The position numbers and the translations under genes are program-made. The notes under the pieces are model-generated. The model had not been told where the DNA came from, ran no database searches, and was given only the letters and a program-made list of their open reading frames with translations. Source: Pontibacter pamirensis (lineage in GTDB: Bacteria > Bacteroidota > Bacteroidia > Cytophagales > Hymenobacteraceae). Taken from it: a stretch of DNA of 64,000 bases. The stretch is from contig NZ_SSNI01000009.1 in NCBI RefSeq assembly GCF_010015475.1, positions 1 through 64,000 on the forward strand, written 5' to 3'. Positions 26,453-36,877 of the stretch are shown piece by piece (position 1 is the stretch's first letter; every line of letters starts with the position of its first letter).

Positions 26453-29281
26453 ATGCACCTTTTTACGACCAGAAGAAACTTTACCTTTCTGCTTTTCTTG
26501 TTCTGCTTCTGCCTGCAGGCTGCAGGGCAGGTGATGACCACATCCCCCACTTTTCCGACGGCAGATGAGGAGGTGACACTGACCTTCGATGTCTCCGAAG
26601 CGTCAGATGCGCGGGCAGCGGAACTGTTGGGCAAAACCAGCGATGTTTACCTTTGGGCCGGTGCAGGAACCACAGAAACAGGCAATGCCTTTGAGTATGT
26701 GCCTACTGGCCAGACAAACTGGGAGCAGCCTTTTGAACCGGGCAGAATGACTTACCTGGGCGATGACCGCTGGCAAATTAAGCTAATACCCCGTGAATAC
26801 TTCAATGTGCCCGACGATGTGACGATTCGCCGGTTAGGGCTGCTGCTGAAGAACAGAAACGGAACCGCACAGACAGAAGATCTGTACGTAACCATATATC
26901 CTGACGAGCTGACAGCTGCCTTCATCACCCCAACGCAAAAACTTCTCTTTGCACAGGCCAACACGACCATTCCTGTACAAGCTGCTGCATCCGCACAGGC
27001 AAACCTTACGCTGAAACTTGATAATACTATAGTGGCTACGGCTACAAACGAGGAGGCACTTAGCTATACCCTCAACACCGGTACTCAGGCAGGCAGGCGC
27101 CGCCAGGTTGTTCTGGAGGCTACAACTGCCACGGAAACAGCCAGCGATACCTTTTACTTTATCGTGGAGCCGGTCCCGGTAGTGGCGGCGCTTCCGGCGG
27201 GCGTGCAGGACGGCATTACCTATATCAATGCAGAGGAGGTGGTGCTAACGCTGTTTGCCCCTGAAAAGGAGTTTGTTTATGTGATAGGGGAGTTTAACAA
27301 CTGGCTGCCCTCAGAAGACTACCTCATGAACCGCACACCCGATGGAGACCGGTACTGGCTCCGTCTGACAAATTTACCTGCAGGTGAAGAAGTCGCTTTT
27401 CAGTACCTGGTGGATGGCAAGATAGCGGTGGCAGACCCTTACGCAGAAAAGATACTGGACCCCATCCATGACCCATATCTCACCGACGACAATTACCCGG
27501 ACCTGAAGCCGCACCCGACCCGCGCAGAAGGAATCGTTTCGGTGCTGCAGACAAACCAGCAGGAGTATAACTGGCAGGTAGAGAATTTTGAGCGCCCGGA
27601 TGTGGAGCGCCTGGTGATATACGAAATGCTGGTGCGTGATTTTGTCGCCACCCGCAACTATAAAACCCTTGCTGATACGCTTTCATACCTGAAGAGCCTG
27701 AACATCAATGCCATTGAGCTAATGCCTGTTATGGAGTTTAGCGGCAACGACTCCTGGGGCTACAATCCCACCTTCTTTTTTGCCCCGGACAAAGCCTATG
27801 GCACAGCGGAAGACCTGAAGGCTTTTATCGACGAGTGCCACAAAGCAGGTATTGCTGTTATTCTGGATATCGTGCTGAACCAGGCGGATTATGAGTTTCC
27901 TTATGTACGCTTGTACTGGGATGAAGTGAATAACCGGCCTGCTGCCAACAGTCCTTTCTTTAATCAGCAAGCCACACATCCCTTCAGCGTGTTCTTCGAT
28001 TTTAACCATGAGCGTGAGGCGACGGAGGAATTTGTGGAGCGTGTTACCCGCTACTGGCTCGAGGAGTATAAAATCGATGGCTACCGTTTCGACTTATCAA
28101 AAGGCTTCACTCAGAACAACACCGGAAATAACGTAGATACCTGGAGCGCCTACGATGTCAGCCGGGTGGCCATTTGGAAAAATATTTACGACCACGTCCG
28201 GGAGGTGGACCCATCTGCCTATGTGATACTGGAGCATTTTGCCGCAAACCAGGAAGAAAAAGAATTGGCAGCGTATGGCATGCTTTTCTGGGGAAACCTG
28301 AACCACGATTACCGTGAGGCCGCTAAGGGAAACAGTGCCAACCTGGAGTGGATATCTTACCAGGAACGGGGCTGGCAGGTGCCGCACGTGGTAGGATACA
28401 TAGAGAGTCATGATGAAGAGCGCCTGATGTATGATTTACTGCAAAACGGACGCTCTGCCGGAAGCTATAACACCCGAAACCTTACTACTGCACTGAACCG
28501 TGCCAAACTGGCGGCAGCTTTTAGCCTCACGGTGCCAGGCCCGAAAATGATTTGGCAGTTTGGCGAGTTAGGATACGATGTGTCTATTGAAGAAAATGGA
28601 AGAACAGGTGCGAAGCCTATCCGCTGGGAATACCAGGATGACCCGGAGCGCCAGAAACTATTTAACGTGTACGCGGAGCTCATTAAGCTGAAAACCACAG
28701 TGCCTGCCTTTGCAACCGATGACTTCGATATGGCTTTAGACGGTATGGTCAAGCGCATTACCCTGGATGGTGAGGATATGACGGTTTTACTGATTGGTAA
28801 CTTCGACGTTCAGCCACAGGCACCTGTTGCAAACTTTCCGTCTGCCGGTACCTGGTATGACTACTTTTCCGGTGATGAGGTGAATGTGACGAATACCGCC
28901 GAAGCCATTGCACTGCAGCCAGGGGAGTTCAGGTTATTCACAACAGAGCCATTGCCTGCTCCGCCGGCAAATCTGCTGCCATGGCAGCAGGTGGTGCTGG
29001 ATGCTGAGGAAGAGCTAGCCGATGCACTCTCGTTGGTGGTGTATCCAAATCCAATACAGCGCGCCACAGTCATTGAACTGAACAACAGCTATCGTGGTGC
29101 TGTGTCGCTGCAGGTGGTGGACGTTACGGGACGCACACTTAGAACAATGAAAGCGCAGAAAGGACAGCAAACACTGCAGCAGGAGCTAAACCTTCAGAAT
29201 TTAGCGGGTGGCTTGTATTACCTGCAGGTAGAGCAAGGGGATCAGAAAAGCACCAGGAAGCTGGTGAAGCTGGGACAATAG
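26453..29281 (+). CDS. T9SS-exported GH13 alpha-amylase-family enzyme
   Basis: The 942-residue protein has a signal peptide (ending near AAGQ), N-terminal beta-sandwich modules including a CBM48-like segment (EFVYVIGEFNNWLPSEDYLM), a GH13 barrel and a C-terminal T9SS sorting domain starting VVYPNPIQRATVIELNNS. Catalytic residues are Asp547 (GYRFDLSKGF), Glu594 (VILEHFAAN) and Asp654 (ESHDEERL). It should cleave alpha-1,4 or alpha-1,6 glucan linkages outside the cell. It opens the carbohydrate-utilisation region and is followed by a dispersed repeat and a GH5-like gene. Confidence 0.93.
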   Translation: MHLFTTRRNFTFLLFLFCFCLQAAGQVMTTSPTFPTADEEVTLTFDVSEASDARAAELLGKTSDVYLWAGAGTTETGNAFEYVPTGQTNWEQPFEPGRMTYLGDDRWQIKLIPREYFNVPDDVTIRRLGLLLKNRNGTAQTEDLYVTIYPDELTAAFITPTQKLLFAQANTTIPVQAAASAQANLTLKLDNTIVATATNEEALSYTLNTGTQAGRRRQVVLEATTATETASDTFYFIVEPVPVVAALPAGVQDGITYINAEEVVLTLFAPEKEFVYVIGEFNNWLPSEDYLMNRTPDGDRYWLRLTNLPAGEEVAFQYLVDGKIAVADPYAEKILDPIHDPYLTDDNYPDLKPHPTRAEGIVSVLQTNQQEYNWQVENFERPDVERLVIYEMLVRDFVATRNYKTLADTLSYLKSLNINAIELMPVMEFSGNDSWGYNPTFFFAPDKAYGTAEDLKAFIDECHKAGIAVILDIVLNQADYEFPYVRLYWDEVNNRPAANSPFFNQQATHPFSVFFDFNHEREATEEFVERVTRYWLEEYKIDGYRFDLSKGFTQNNTGNNVDTWSAYDVSRVAIWKNIYDHVREVDPSAYVILEHFAANQEEKELAAYGMLFWGNLNHDYREAAKGNSANLEWISYQERGWQVPHVVGYIESHDEERLMYDLLQNGRSAGSYNTRNLTTALNRAKLAAAFSLTVPGPKMIWQFGELGYDVSIEENGRTGAKPIRWEYQDDPERQKLFNVYAELIKLKTTVPAFATDDFDMALDGMVKRITLDGEDMTVLLIGNFDVQPQAPVANFPSAGTWYDYFSGDEVNVTNTAEAIALQPGEFRLFTTEPLPAPPANLLPWQQVVLDAEEELADALSLVVYPNPIQRATVIELNNSYRGAVSLQVVDVTGRTLRTMKAQKGQQTLQQELNLQNLAGGLYYLQVEQGDQKSTRKLVKLGQ

Positions 29282-29332
29282 CCTGTTTTTACTTTAGATA
29301 TAGTTTTAAATAGGGAAAGTTCTTGTACCAAT

Positions 29333-29398
29333 CCCTGCCCCTCCGAGCAGGGAAATTCCTGCAAGAGTAATTTTATTCCCCTCCTCGGAGGGGCAGGG
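29333..29398. repeat. GC-rich inverted repeat, dispersed-element-like
   Basis: Arms 29333-29347 and 29384-29398 are perfectly complementary over 15 bp; their sequence CCCTGCCCCTCCGAG and its complement are much more GC-rich than the surroundings. Similar CCCCTCC-rich palindromic units are common between genes in Bacteroidota genomes. It could also end the upstream GH13 transcript. Confidence 0.65.
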
Positions 29399-29436
29399 GT
29401 GGGTTCTTCTTTCTCTTTGTAAATGAATAAATTAAT

Positions 29437-32031
29437 ATGATGAAGAAAATACATCGATTCAGCATTAAGCTGCTCCTGCTTTTTACACTTCTGCTAACGG
29501 CTAACACAGAAATTTTCAGCCAAAACAGGGAAGGCGTTTACGTGGACAAGCAAGGCGTGTTGCGCTGGCAGAAAGGGAACAAAGAAGCAGCCTTTTTCGG
29601 TGTCAATTATACAGTGCCATTTGCCTACGGCTACCGATCACACAAAGCCCTTAACGCAGACCTTGAGAAAGCGATTGACCAGGATGTATACCACTTTGCG
29701 CGCATGGGCCTGGATGCTTTCCGGGTGCATGTATGGGACACCGAGATAACTGATTCCGTGGGAAACCTGCTGGAGAATGAGCACCTGCGGCTATTCGATT
29801 ACCTGATCGCCAAACTGAAGGAGCGCAACATCAAAATTCTGGTGACGCCCATCGCTTACTGGGGGGCAGGCTACCCGGAGCCAGACGTGAAGACCGCCGG
29901 TTTCTCCAGCATCTACAACAAGCGGCAAGCTGTGACCGAAGAAGAGGCCTTTCTTGCCCAGGAGAGATACCTGCAGCAGTTCTTCCAGCACGTGAACCCC
30001 TATACAAAGCTTACCTACCAGGACGATCCGGACATTATCGCCATGGAGATAAACAACGAGCCGCATCACTCCGGTCCGAAGGCGCGTGCAACTGAGTTTG
30101 TGAACCGCATGGCAGCAGCCGTGCGCGGCACCGGCTGGACCAAGCCCGTTTTCTATAATATCAGCGAGTCGCCCACCTATGCCGATGCGGTGGCGAAGGC
30201 AAACATCGATGGTGTTAGCTTCCAGTGGTACCCGACGGGTCTGGTGGCCAACCGCACCCTGGAAGGTAATTACCTGCCGCATGTAGACCAGTACCGGATA
30301 CCGTTTGATACCATACCGGAATATGTCGGCAAAGCGCGCATGGTGTATGAGTTTGATGCCGGTGATGTCCTGCAGCCAATCATGTACCCGGCTATGGCGC
30401 GGAGTTTCCGAGGGGCTGGGTTTCAGTGGGCCACGCAGTTCGCATACGATCCGCTGGCGACAGCTTACGGCAACACCGAATACCAGACGCACTACCTGAA
30501 CCTTGCCTACACGCCATCCAAGGCATTAAGCTATATGATAGCTTCGGAAGCCTTTCATAAACTTCCAAGGCTGAAGAACTACGGTACCTATCCGTTAGAC
30601 ACTGTGTTTGATGTTTTCCGGGTGAGCTATACAGAAAACCTGAGCGAGATGAATGCGCCGCAGAAGTTCTACTACTCCAACACCACCCGCACCAAACCCG
30701 CCAGCGTCTCCAGGCTGATCCAGATTGCCGGAGTAGGTTCCTCGCCTGTGGTAGCATACAAGGGCACAGGGGCATATTTTGTAGACAAGCTGGAGAATGG
30801 CGTGTGGCGCCTGGAGGTAATGCCGGATGCCATACATGTGCGCGATCCGTTTGCGAAGGCATCTCCACAGAAAATCGTCACCCGCATTCAGTGGCAGGAT
30901 CATCTTATGGAAATCAGCCTGCCCGATTTGGGTGCTGACTTCAGCATCAAAGGGCTAAACCCTGAAAACACCTATACCACCACCGCAAACAACAGCAGTT
31001 TCCAGATTCGGCCCGGAACTTACCTGCTGACCAGACGCGGGAAAAGCAACCGAAATGTAAAGCGCGGTGCCTTGGGGACTATTGGCCTGAATGAATTCCT
31101 TGCGCCCTTGCCACTTAAAAATGAAGTGTCTGTGTCGCATGAGCCTAAGAATGAGGTTTCTTCCGGAAGTCCTTTTACCATCGAGGCAAAAATAGTAGGC
31201 ATTGATACGGCTGCGAAAGTAAGCATTGCGGCAAACAGCTTGTCAGGTGCCTGGAAAACAGTGCCGATGCAGCAGGCAACGCCCTATACCTTTCAGGCTA
31301 ACGTACCTGCAGATATGGCGACGCCGGGACTGATCCGATACCGCATTATAGTGGAGACGAAGGAGGGAGAGTTTGTTACCTTCCCTGGAGGGCACAAAGG
31401 GAATCCGTGGGCCTGGGACTATGTGGAGAGCGACACCTGGCAAACCTATGTAGCATCCGAAAATGGGGCGCTGGAGCTGTTCAACCCGACGCAGGACCAG
31501 AACATCTTTGTATACCCTAACTTATGGCGCCCCGAAGAACGGCAGTATTTAACCGGAGAAGAGCCGGGCCAACTGATTCTGCGTTTAGCAGCCAAAGAGC
31601 TCACGGGCGAAGGTGTAATGGGCATGCAATTTTATTTCGGTGACAAAGTAAAAGGCCGACAGGGGGAGTTGCCTACATTTGACCGACTGGTGATCAGAGC
31701 CCGTACCACAAATCCAGAGCCGGTGCAGGCGAAAGTGTCCCTCATCACAGATGATGCTTCGGCCTATGCTGCTAACATCACCTTAGACAATACCTTCAGG
31801 GAAATTGAGGTGCCGCTGAATAGTCTCCAGTCGTCTTCCTTTATGTTGTTGCCAAGGCCATACCCCGGCTTCCACCCGTTTTGGTTTAAACCCGGCAAAG
31901 TGGAGCCGTTTAACCTGAACCATGCAGAGAAATTCGAAATTACAGTTGGGGAGGATTTGTCTCCGGCAGAAAAAGGAAAACCTTTTAGTTTTGAGGTGGA
32001 AGGCGTGTGGCTGGAAAAGCCTGTGAAGTAG
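29437..32031 (+). CDS. Secreted GH5-like glycoside hydrolase
   Basis: The 864-residue protein has a signal peptide ending near IFSQ and then a GH5-type (cellulase clan A) barrel across about residues 35-400. The acid/base is Glu208 in AMEINNEPHHSG and the nucleophile is probably Glu305 in MVYEFDAGD. The C-terminal half is beta-rich, probably carbohydrate-binding or structural modules, without a T9SS tail. Clan membership is clear from these motifs, but the substrate (beta-mannan, beta-glucan or another glycan) cannot be stated. It lies between two alpha-amylase genes, which is unexpected for a beta-glycan enzyme. Confidence 0.82.
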   Translation: MMKKIHRFSIKLLLLFTLLLTANTEIFSQNREGVYVDKQGVLRWQKGNKEAAFFGVNYTVPFAYGYRSHKALNADLEKAIDQDVYHFARMGLDAFRVHVWDTEITDSVGNLLENEHLRLFDYLIAKLKERNIKILVTPIAYWGAGYPEPDVKTAGFSSIYNKRQAVTEEEAFLAQERYLQQFFQHVNPYTKLTYQDDPDIIAMEINNEPHHSGPKARATEFVNRMAAAVRGTGWTKPVFYNISESPTYADAVAKANIDGVSFQWYPTGLVANRTLEGNYLPHVDQYRIPFDTIPEYVGKARMVYEFDAGDVLQPIMYPAMARSFRGAGFQWATQFAYDPLATAYGNTEYQTHYLNLAYTPSKALSYMIASEAFHKLPRLKNYGTYPLDTVFDVFRVSYTENLSEMNAPQKFYYSNTTRTKPASVSRLIQIAGVGSSPVVAYKGTGAYFVDKLENGVWRLEVMPDAIHVRDPFAKASPQKIVTRIQWQDHLMEISLPDLGADFSIKGLNPENTYTTTANNSSFQIRPGTYLLTRRGKSNRNVKRGALGTIGLNEFLAPLPLKNEVSVSHEPKNEVSSGSPFTIEAKIVGIDTAAKVSIAANSLSGAWKTVPMQQATPYTFQANVPADMATPGLIRYRIIVETKEGEFVTFPGGHKGNPWAWDYVESDTWQTYVASENGALELFNPTQDQNIFVYPNLWRPEERQYLTGEEPGQLILRLAAKELTGEGVMGMQFYFGDKVKGRQGELPTFDRLVIRARTTNPEPVQAKVSLITDDASAYAANITLDNTFREIEVPLNSLQSSSFMLLPRPYPGFHPFWFKPGKVEPFNLNHAEKFEITVGEDLSPAEKGKPFSFEVEGVWLEKPVK

Positions 32032-32172
32032 CTAGGCAAGCTACCACTGATAGGAGGGTATAAAGCGCCCACACCGCAATTCATGCCAGAGCAGTAGAGC
32101 GTAACCTGTGGTTTAAGAATAGCCACTTGATGATGGATGATATTCTAAAGTTCTTAATCAGATAAAAATACA

Positions 32173-33783
32173 ATGAAGAAAACTAAATTTTTACACCTTG
32201 CTCTGGCGGCTTCTATTGTCTTTGGCACAAGTTGTAGTACCGGCGAGAAAACAACTCAGGCTGGAGCGGTTGCCACTGCGCAGCAAACCCCGGTAGCCGA
32301 ACAGGAAAAAGCCAGCAAATGGCCGAGAGGGGTGACTTATGAGATCTTCGTGCAGTCCTTCTGTGACTCGAATGGCGATGGTATAGGAGACATAAAAGGC
32401 ATGACCTCCAAGCTGGACTATCTCCAGGACCTGGGCGTGGAGGGGATTTGGTTGATGCCGATGAACCCTTCCCCTTCTTACCACAAGTACAATGTAACCG
32501 ACTATTACGACATCCACCCCGACTACGGTACACTAGAGGACTTCAAAGAGTTTATAGAGGAGGCACACGAGCGGGGTATTCATGTGGTGATGGACCTGGT
32601 GGTGAACCATTCCGGCAGCGATCACCCCTGGTTTCAGGAAGCTGCCCGAAATCCGGACAGCCCTTACAGGGGCTATTATGTGTGGGCGCATAAAGATGAC
32701 CCTCAGACACAGAAAGAAGGTAAGATTCTGGCCGGAGATTCTGATAATGTGAATCGGTGGCATCAGGTGCCCGACAGCGACTCCCTTTACTACGGCTATT
32801 TCTATGGAGGTATGCCCGACCTGAATTTTGACAGCCCGGAACTGCGCGAAGAAGTTTACAAAATCGGCCGGTTCTGGCTTTCAGAGGTGGGGGTAGATGG
32901 TTTTCGTTTGGATGCGGCCCGTCATATTTTCCCGGACGACAGACCGGAAGACAACCACCAGTTCTGGGTGGACTTCCGGAACGAAATGCGGAAAGCGAAA
33001 GAAGACGTGTACCTGGTTGGGGAGGTATGGGCAGAGGCTGATGTGGTGGCCCCTTACATGAAAGGACTCCCGGCCTTGTTCAACTTTGATATGGGCTATG
33101 CCATCACTGAGGCTGTGAACAAGGAAAATGCGGGAGTGCTTGTCAAGAACCACAAAAAGATAAGAGACTTTTATAAAACCATTAATCCTGATTTTGTGGA
33201 CGCCACTTTCCTGACGAACCATGACCAGAACCGTATCATGAGCGAAGTGAACGGGGATGAAAACAAAGCAAAAATGGCTGCAGCGCTTCTGTTCACACTA
33301 CCGGGCTCTCCATACATGTACTATGGAGAAGAAATAGGCATGAGGGGCAAAAAGCCTGATGAGCTTATACGGGAGCCTTTTATCTGGGATAAAAAAGAGG
33401 CCGATGGTTGCCGTGCCACCTGGGTGGTGCCGCAGTACAGCACAGAGCAAACCGTTACCCCGGCTGCCATACAAATGGAAAACGAGAACTCTATATTAAG
33501 CCACTACAAGACTTTCATTGAACTCAGAAACAACAGCAAAGCACTGACCTATGGAGAGCTGGAGCCGCTGAACCTAGGGACGCAGGAAGTAAGTGCTTTT
33601 TTAAGACAGTATGAAGACGAGTCGCTGCTGGTGCTGCACAATCTTTCTGGCCAAGAGGTATCTGTTAACCTGCCTGCTAACCTGACAGATTATGACGATG
33701 TGCGCTTTCAAAGCAAGGCTTCTACTAAAAACAATAACACCCTGAAGCTGGCCCCTTACAGCACTGTAGTTTTAGAGGAGTAG
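32173..33783 (+). CDS. GH13 alpha-amylase / alpha-glucosidase, lipoprotein
   Basis: The 536-residue protein has a lipoprotein signal with lipobox near SIVFGTSC, so it is membrane-anchored, like SusG. The GH13 motifs are YDIHPDYGTLEDF, VVMDLVVNHSGSDHPWF, nucleophile Asp247 (GFRLDAARHIF), acid Glu284 (LVGEVWAEA) and Asp351 (FLTNHDQNR). A C-terminal beta domain closes the protein. It probably hydrolyses starch oligosaccharides at the cell surface or in the periplasm. A 13-bp hairpin follows the gene. Confidence 0.93.
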   Translation: MKKTKFLHLALAASIVFGTSCSTGEKTTQAGAVATAQQTPVAEQEKASKWPRGVTYEIFVQSFCDSNGDGIGDIKGMTSKLDYLQDLGVEGIWLMPMNPSPSYHKYNVTDYYDIHPDYGTLEDFKEFIEEAHERGIHVVMDLVVNHSGSDHPWFQEAARNPDSPYRGYYVWAHKDDPQTQKEGKILAGDSDNVNRWHQVPDSDSLYYGYFYGGMPDLNFDSPELREEVYKIGRFWLSEVGVDGFRLDAARHIFPDDRPEDNHQFWVDFRNEMRKAKEDVYLVGEVWAEADVVAPYMKGLPALFNFDMGYAITEAVNKENAGVLVKNHKKIRDFYKTINPDFVDATFLTNHDQNRIMSEVNGDENKAKMAAALLFTLPGSPYMYYGEEIGMRGKKPDELIREPFIWDKKEADGCRATWVVPQYSTEQTVTPAAIQMENENSILSHYKTFIELRNNSKALTYGELEPLNLGTQEVSAFLRQYEDESLLVLHNLSGQEVSVNLPANLTDYDDVRFQSKASTKNNNTLKLAPYSTVVLEE

Positions 33784-33830
33784 CGTCTGCCTGTTCAAAG
33801 AAAATCATAGCCTCTCTGTTCTATCATTAT

Positions 33831-33875
33831 GAAAGGAGCTTGTGATTAACCTGTAGTAATTTACAAGCTCCTTTC
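33831..33875 (+). terminator. Stem-loop after the alpha-amylase gene
   Basis: Arms 33831-33843 and 33863-33875 pair perfectly over 13 bp. There is no long T-tract after the stem, so it is a likely but not textbook terminator, separating the amylase gene from galKT. Confidence 0.6.
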
Positions 33876-34031
33876 AGTTGACAAGAATGGACAACAGCAC
33901 GTACATAAGGCAATCTGTGATCCATTCACCGTCTATCGCGTAAGGCCTAATACAGTATTTTTATTAGCTTTATCAGATATTTAAATTAAAGAACCCAGGC
34001 CTTTAGTGTCCTGGAGTAAAGCAACAGGAAA

Positions 34032-35180
34032 ATGTTAAAAGAGATTACTCAAAAGTTCAGAGAGTTATATAGCCAGGAGCCAACTGTTTTCCGATCGCCG
34101 GGGCGGGTGAACCTGATTGGTGAACACACCGACTATAACAATGGCTTTGTGCTGCCTGCGGCTATCAACAAAGAAATTTTTTTTGCCATAGCTCCAAACG
34201 CTACAGATATCTTCCGGGTGCACTCCTTTAATTTAGGCGAGAGTGCTGAGTTTATTTTGGCTAATGTGCAGCCTTCTGACATCAGTTGGGCAAATTACCT
34301 GCTGGGCGTAATTGCCCAGTTGCAGAAGGCAAACTATAAAGTAAAAGGCTTCGACCTGGTATTCGGCGGTAACGTACCCATTGGAGCAGGACTTTCTTCT
34401 TCGGCTGCTGTGGAGTGCGGCATCGCCTTTGGCCTGAACGAAGTCTTTGGCTTCGAGATTGATAAGTTTGCGCTCGTGAAAATGGCGCAGAAGGCGGAGC
34501 ATGAGTATGCAGGCGTGATGTGCGGCATTATGGATCAGTTTGCCAGCATGTTCGGCAAAAAGAACCATGCCATCAAACTCGACTGCCGTTCGCTGGAGTA
34601 CGAGTTTTACAACTTCGACATGCAGGATTACCGCATTGTGCTCTGCGACACGCAGGTGAAGCACTCGCTGGCTTCCTCGGAGTATAACACGCGCAGGAAA
34701 GAGTGCGAGGCGGGTGTAGCTATACTGCAGCAGTACTACCCGGAGGTGCAAAGCCTGCGCGATGCGAAGCTGGACATGCTGGCGCAGCACCAGCAGGAGT
34801 TCGATCCGGTGGTGTATAAGCGTTGCACCTACATCGTGAGCGAAAACAATAGGGTAGAGGCAGCCTGCGCCGACCTGGAGAAAGGCGACATGAAGTCCTT
34901 CGGAGACAGAATGTACGCTTCGCATGCCGGGTTGCAGCACGATTATGAGGTAAGCTGCCCGGAACTTGATTTCCTGGTGGTCCAGGCAAAGCAATCTGCT
35001 GATGTGTTGGGTGCCCGTATGATGGGCGGCGGCTTCGGGGGCTGTACTATCAATCTGGTTAAAGTAGATGCACTGACAAATTTTGTGCAGCAGATGGAAA
35101 AAGCCTACCAGCAGCAGTTTAATGTGCAGCTTAAAACGTACATAGCAGAGATAGTGGAAGGAAGCAGTTATGCAAAGTAA
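34032..35180 (+). CDS. galK: Galactokinase
   Basis: The 382-residue GHMP kinase phosphorylates galactose at C1, the first committed Leloir step. The galactokinase signature GRVNLIGEHTDYNNGFVLP, ATP-binding loop VPIGAGLSSSAAVECG and the C-terminal GARMMGGGFGGCTINLV are all present. It is followed 55 nt later by galT on the same strand. Its placement beside amylase and SusCD genes suggests galactose-containing oligosaccharides are also used. No galactose epimerase gene is in view. Confidence 0.97.
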   Translation: MLKEITQKFRELYSQEPTVFRSPGRVNLIGEHTDYNNGFVLPAAINKEIFFAIAPNATDIFRVHSFNLGESAEFILANVQPSDISWANYLLGVIAQLQKANYKVKGFDLVFGGNVPIGAGLSSSAAVECGIAFGLNEVFGFEIDKFALVKMAQKAEHEYAGVMCGIMDQFASMFGKKNHAIKLDCRSLEYEFYNFDMQDYRIVLCDTQVKHSLASSEYNTRRKECEAGVAILQQYYPEVQSLRDAKLDMLAQHQQEFDPVVYKRCTYIVSENNRVEAACADLEKGDMKSFGDRMYASHAGLQHDYEVSCPELDFLVVQAKQSADVLGARMMGGGFGGCTINLVKVDALTNFVQQMEKAYQQQFNVQLKTYIAEIVEGSSYAK

Positions 35181-35235
35181 TATAGTGTTTGAGGTATAGC
35201 TCCGCCTTTGACTTTTGTATCTAAAATAAGAAGAC

Positions 35236-36261
35236 ATGTCATCTTTTGATTTAGCGGAACACCCGCATCGTAGGTATAACCCGCTCAGTGGCGAGTGGGT
35301 ACTTGTATCCCCGCACCGGTCTAAGCGGCCATGGCAGGGGCAGGAGGAGGAATTAAACAAAGAAACGCGGTTGGAATATGACCCCTCGTGCTACCTGTGC
35401 CCCACCAACGAAAGAGCCAGCGGCGAGCACAATCCCGATTACAAGACCACCTATGCCTTTGATAATGATTTCGGGGCGCTGCAGCCTACCACCCCTGAGG
35501 GCTCCTTTACAAAAGGAGGGTTGTTGCGTGCTGAAAGTGAACGTGGTATTGCAAAGGTTATCTGCTTTTCGCCCCGCCACGACCTTACGTTACCTGATAT
35601 GGAAGTGGAAGACATCCGGAAGGTGGTGGACCTGTGGCAGCAGGAGTATGAGGAGCTGGGCATGCTGGATTTTATCAACCATGTACAGATATTCGAGAAC
35701 AAAGGCGCAACCATGGGGTGCAGCAATCCGCACCCCCACGGTCAGATATGGGCGCAGAGCTCCATCCCCGGCGGCCCGGCCAAAGAGACGCAGCACCAGG
35801 CTGAATACTATGAAAAACATCAGCGTAGCCTCCTGCAGGATTACCTCGCAATAGAGTTGGAAGAGAAGACAAGACTAGTCTACCAAAACGAGCACTTTGT
35901 GGTGCTGGTGCCATTTTGGGCGGTCTGGCCTTTCGAAACCATGATCCTGCCCAAGCGCCACCTGCAGCATATTGGCCAGATGAAAGACGCAGAGAAAGAT
36001 GCTTTCGCTGATGCTATTAAGCGCCTGACGATGGTTTATGACAAAGTCTTCCATGTGTCGTTTCCATACTCATCAGGCATACACCAGCGGCCAACTGATG
36101 GGCAGGAGCATCCTGGCTGGCACCTGCACATGCACTTCTTCCCGCCGCTGCTTCGCTCAGCTTCCGTTAAAAAATTTATGGTTGGCTATGAGATGATGGG
36201 TGACCCGCAGCGTGACATCACTCCTGAAGCAAGTGCCGAGCGTTTAAGAGACCTAGTATAA
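35236..36261 (+). CDS. galT: UDP-glucose--hexose-1-phosphate uridylyltransferase
   Basis: The 341-residue enzyme transfers UMP from UDP-glucose to galactose 1-phosphate. The histidine-triad active site is seen in [19 protein letters not shown]. Metal-binding Cys are in [12 protein letters not shown], and the C-terminal half carries [13 protein letters not shown]. It forms an operon with galK. All key residues appear intact. Confidence 0.97.
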   Translation: MSSFDLAEHPHRRYNPLSGEWVLVSPHRSKRPWQGQEEELNKETRLEYDPSCYLCPTNERASGEHNPDYKTTYAFDNDFGALQPTTPEGSFTKGGLLRAESERGIAKVICFSPRHDLTLPDMEVEDIRKVVDLWQQEYEELGMLDFINHVQIFENKGATMGCSNPHPHGQIWAQSSIPGGPAKETQHQAEYYEKHQRSLLQDYLAIELEEKTRLVYQNEHFVVLVPFWAVWPFETMILPKRHLQHIGQMKDAEKDAFADAIKRLTMVYDKVFHVSFPYSSGIHQRPTDGQEHPGWHLHMHFFPPLLRSASVKKFMVGYEMMGDPQRDITPEASAERLRDLV

Positions 36262-36877
36262 ACCCCACAACCATATAGTTTAATTTATAGCTGTCAAGCC
36301 AAAAATATGCGACAAGTGGGAAGTCCGAAGCAGGAGGAAAGCCTTAATTGTTTCAGATTTCTCACAATAATAGGCCTTGCCTTCAGTACAATTTTTCCTT
36401 CCATTCCTGCTATAAACACTTGGTAATAAGTTAGATAATGCTTCTGCACAATGCTTAAGGTTAGCTACTTTTCCTGAACCTTTGTCATACTTTAACTTCA
36501 AGACCAGTAATGCCTAAAATGCTCTAGTGCAGTTAAATGTGGCAAGACTTCTTTTCAGTACTTCAGTCAAAACATTTACGTGGTCTTAAAAATAGAAAAA
36601 CAAACAAACACTTTCGCTTTTCAGCGGTTTAACTGATGAAGTGACTTGTCACTCACTATGGGCTTGGAATTGATCTTTAATATCATGAATTTTGCACAGG
36701 AAATGGAAGCGAGCCTGCAGTTTGTAAAGATGTACATGAAGTTGGGGGCGTTCTGACGCACCTTTCAGGAATCAAATCTGTAACAGCAGGCAACTTGTTT
36801 CGTATTCTTAGCAGCCACTTACTCTAAACCAATAGCATTCTATTTGACTATCACAGATAATCTTAGTTTTCTTTGCA
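36262..36877. other. Gap between galT and the ECF sigma gene
   Basis: No supported gene is seen. A 32-codon plus-strand open frame at 36658-36756 begins at an ATG, but nothing in it is recognisable. The sigma-factor promoter should lie at the right end. Confidence 0.5.

Noticed and set aside
34233-35360. 375-codon minus-strand open frame across galK and the start of galT
   Set aside because: It lies antisense to two clear enzymes, has no domain, and its composition (Leu/His/Arg-rich) is that of a shadow frame.
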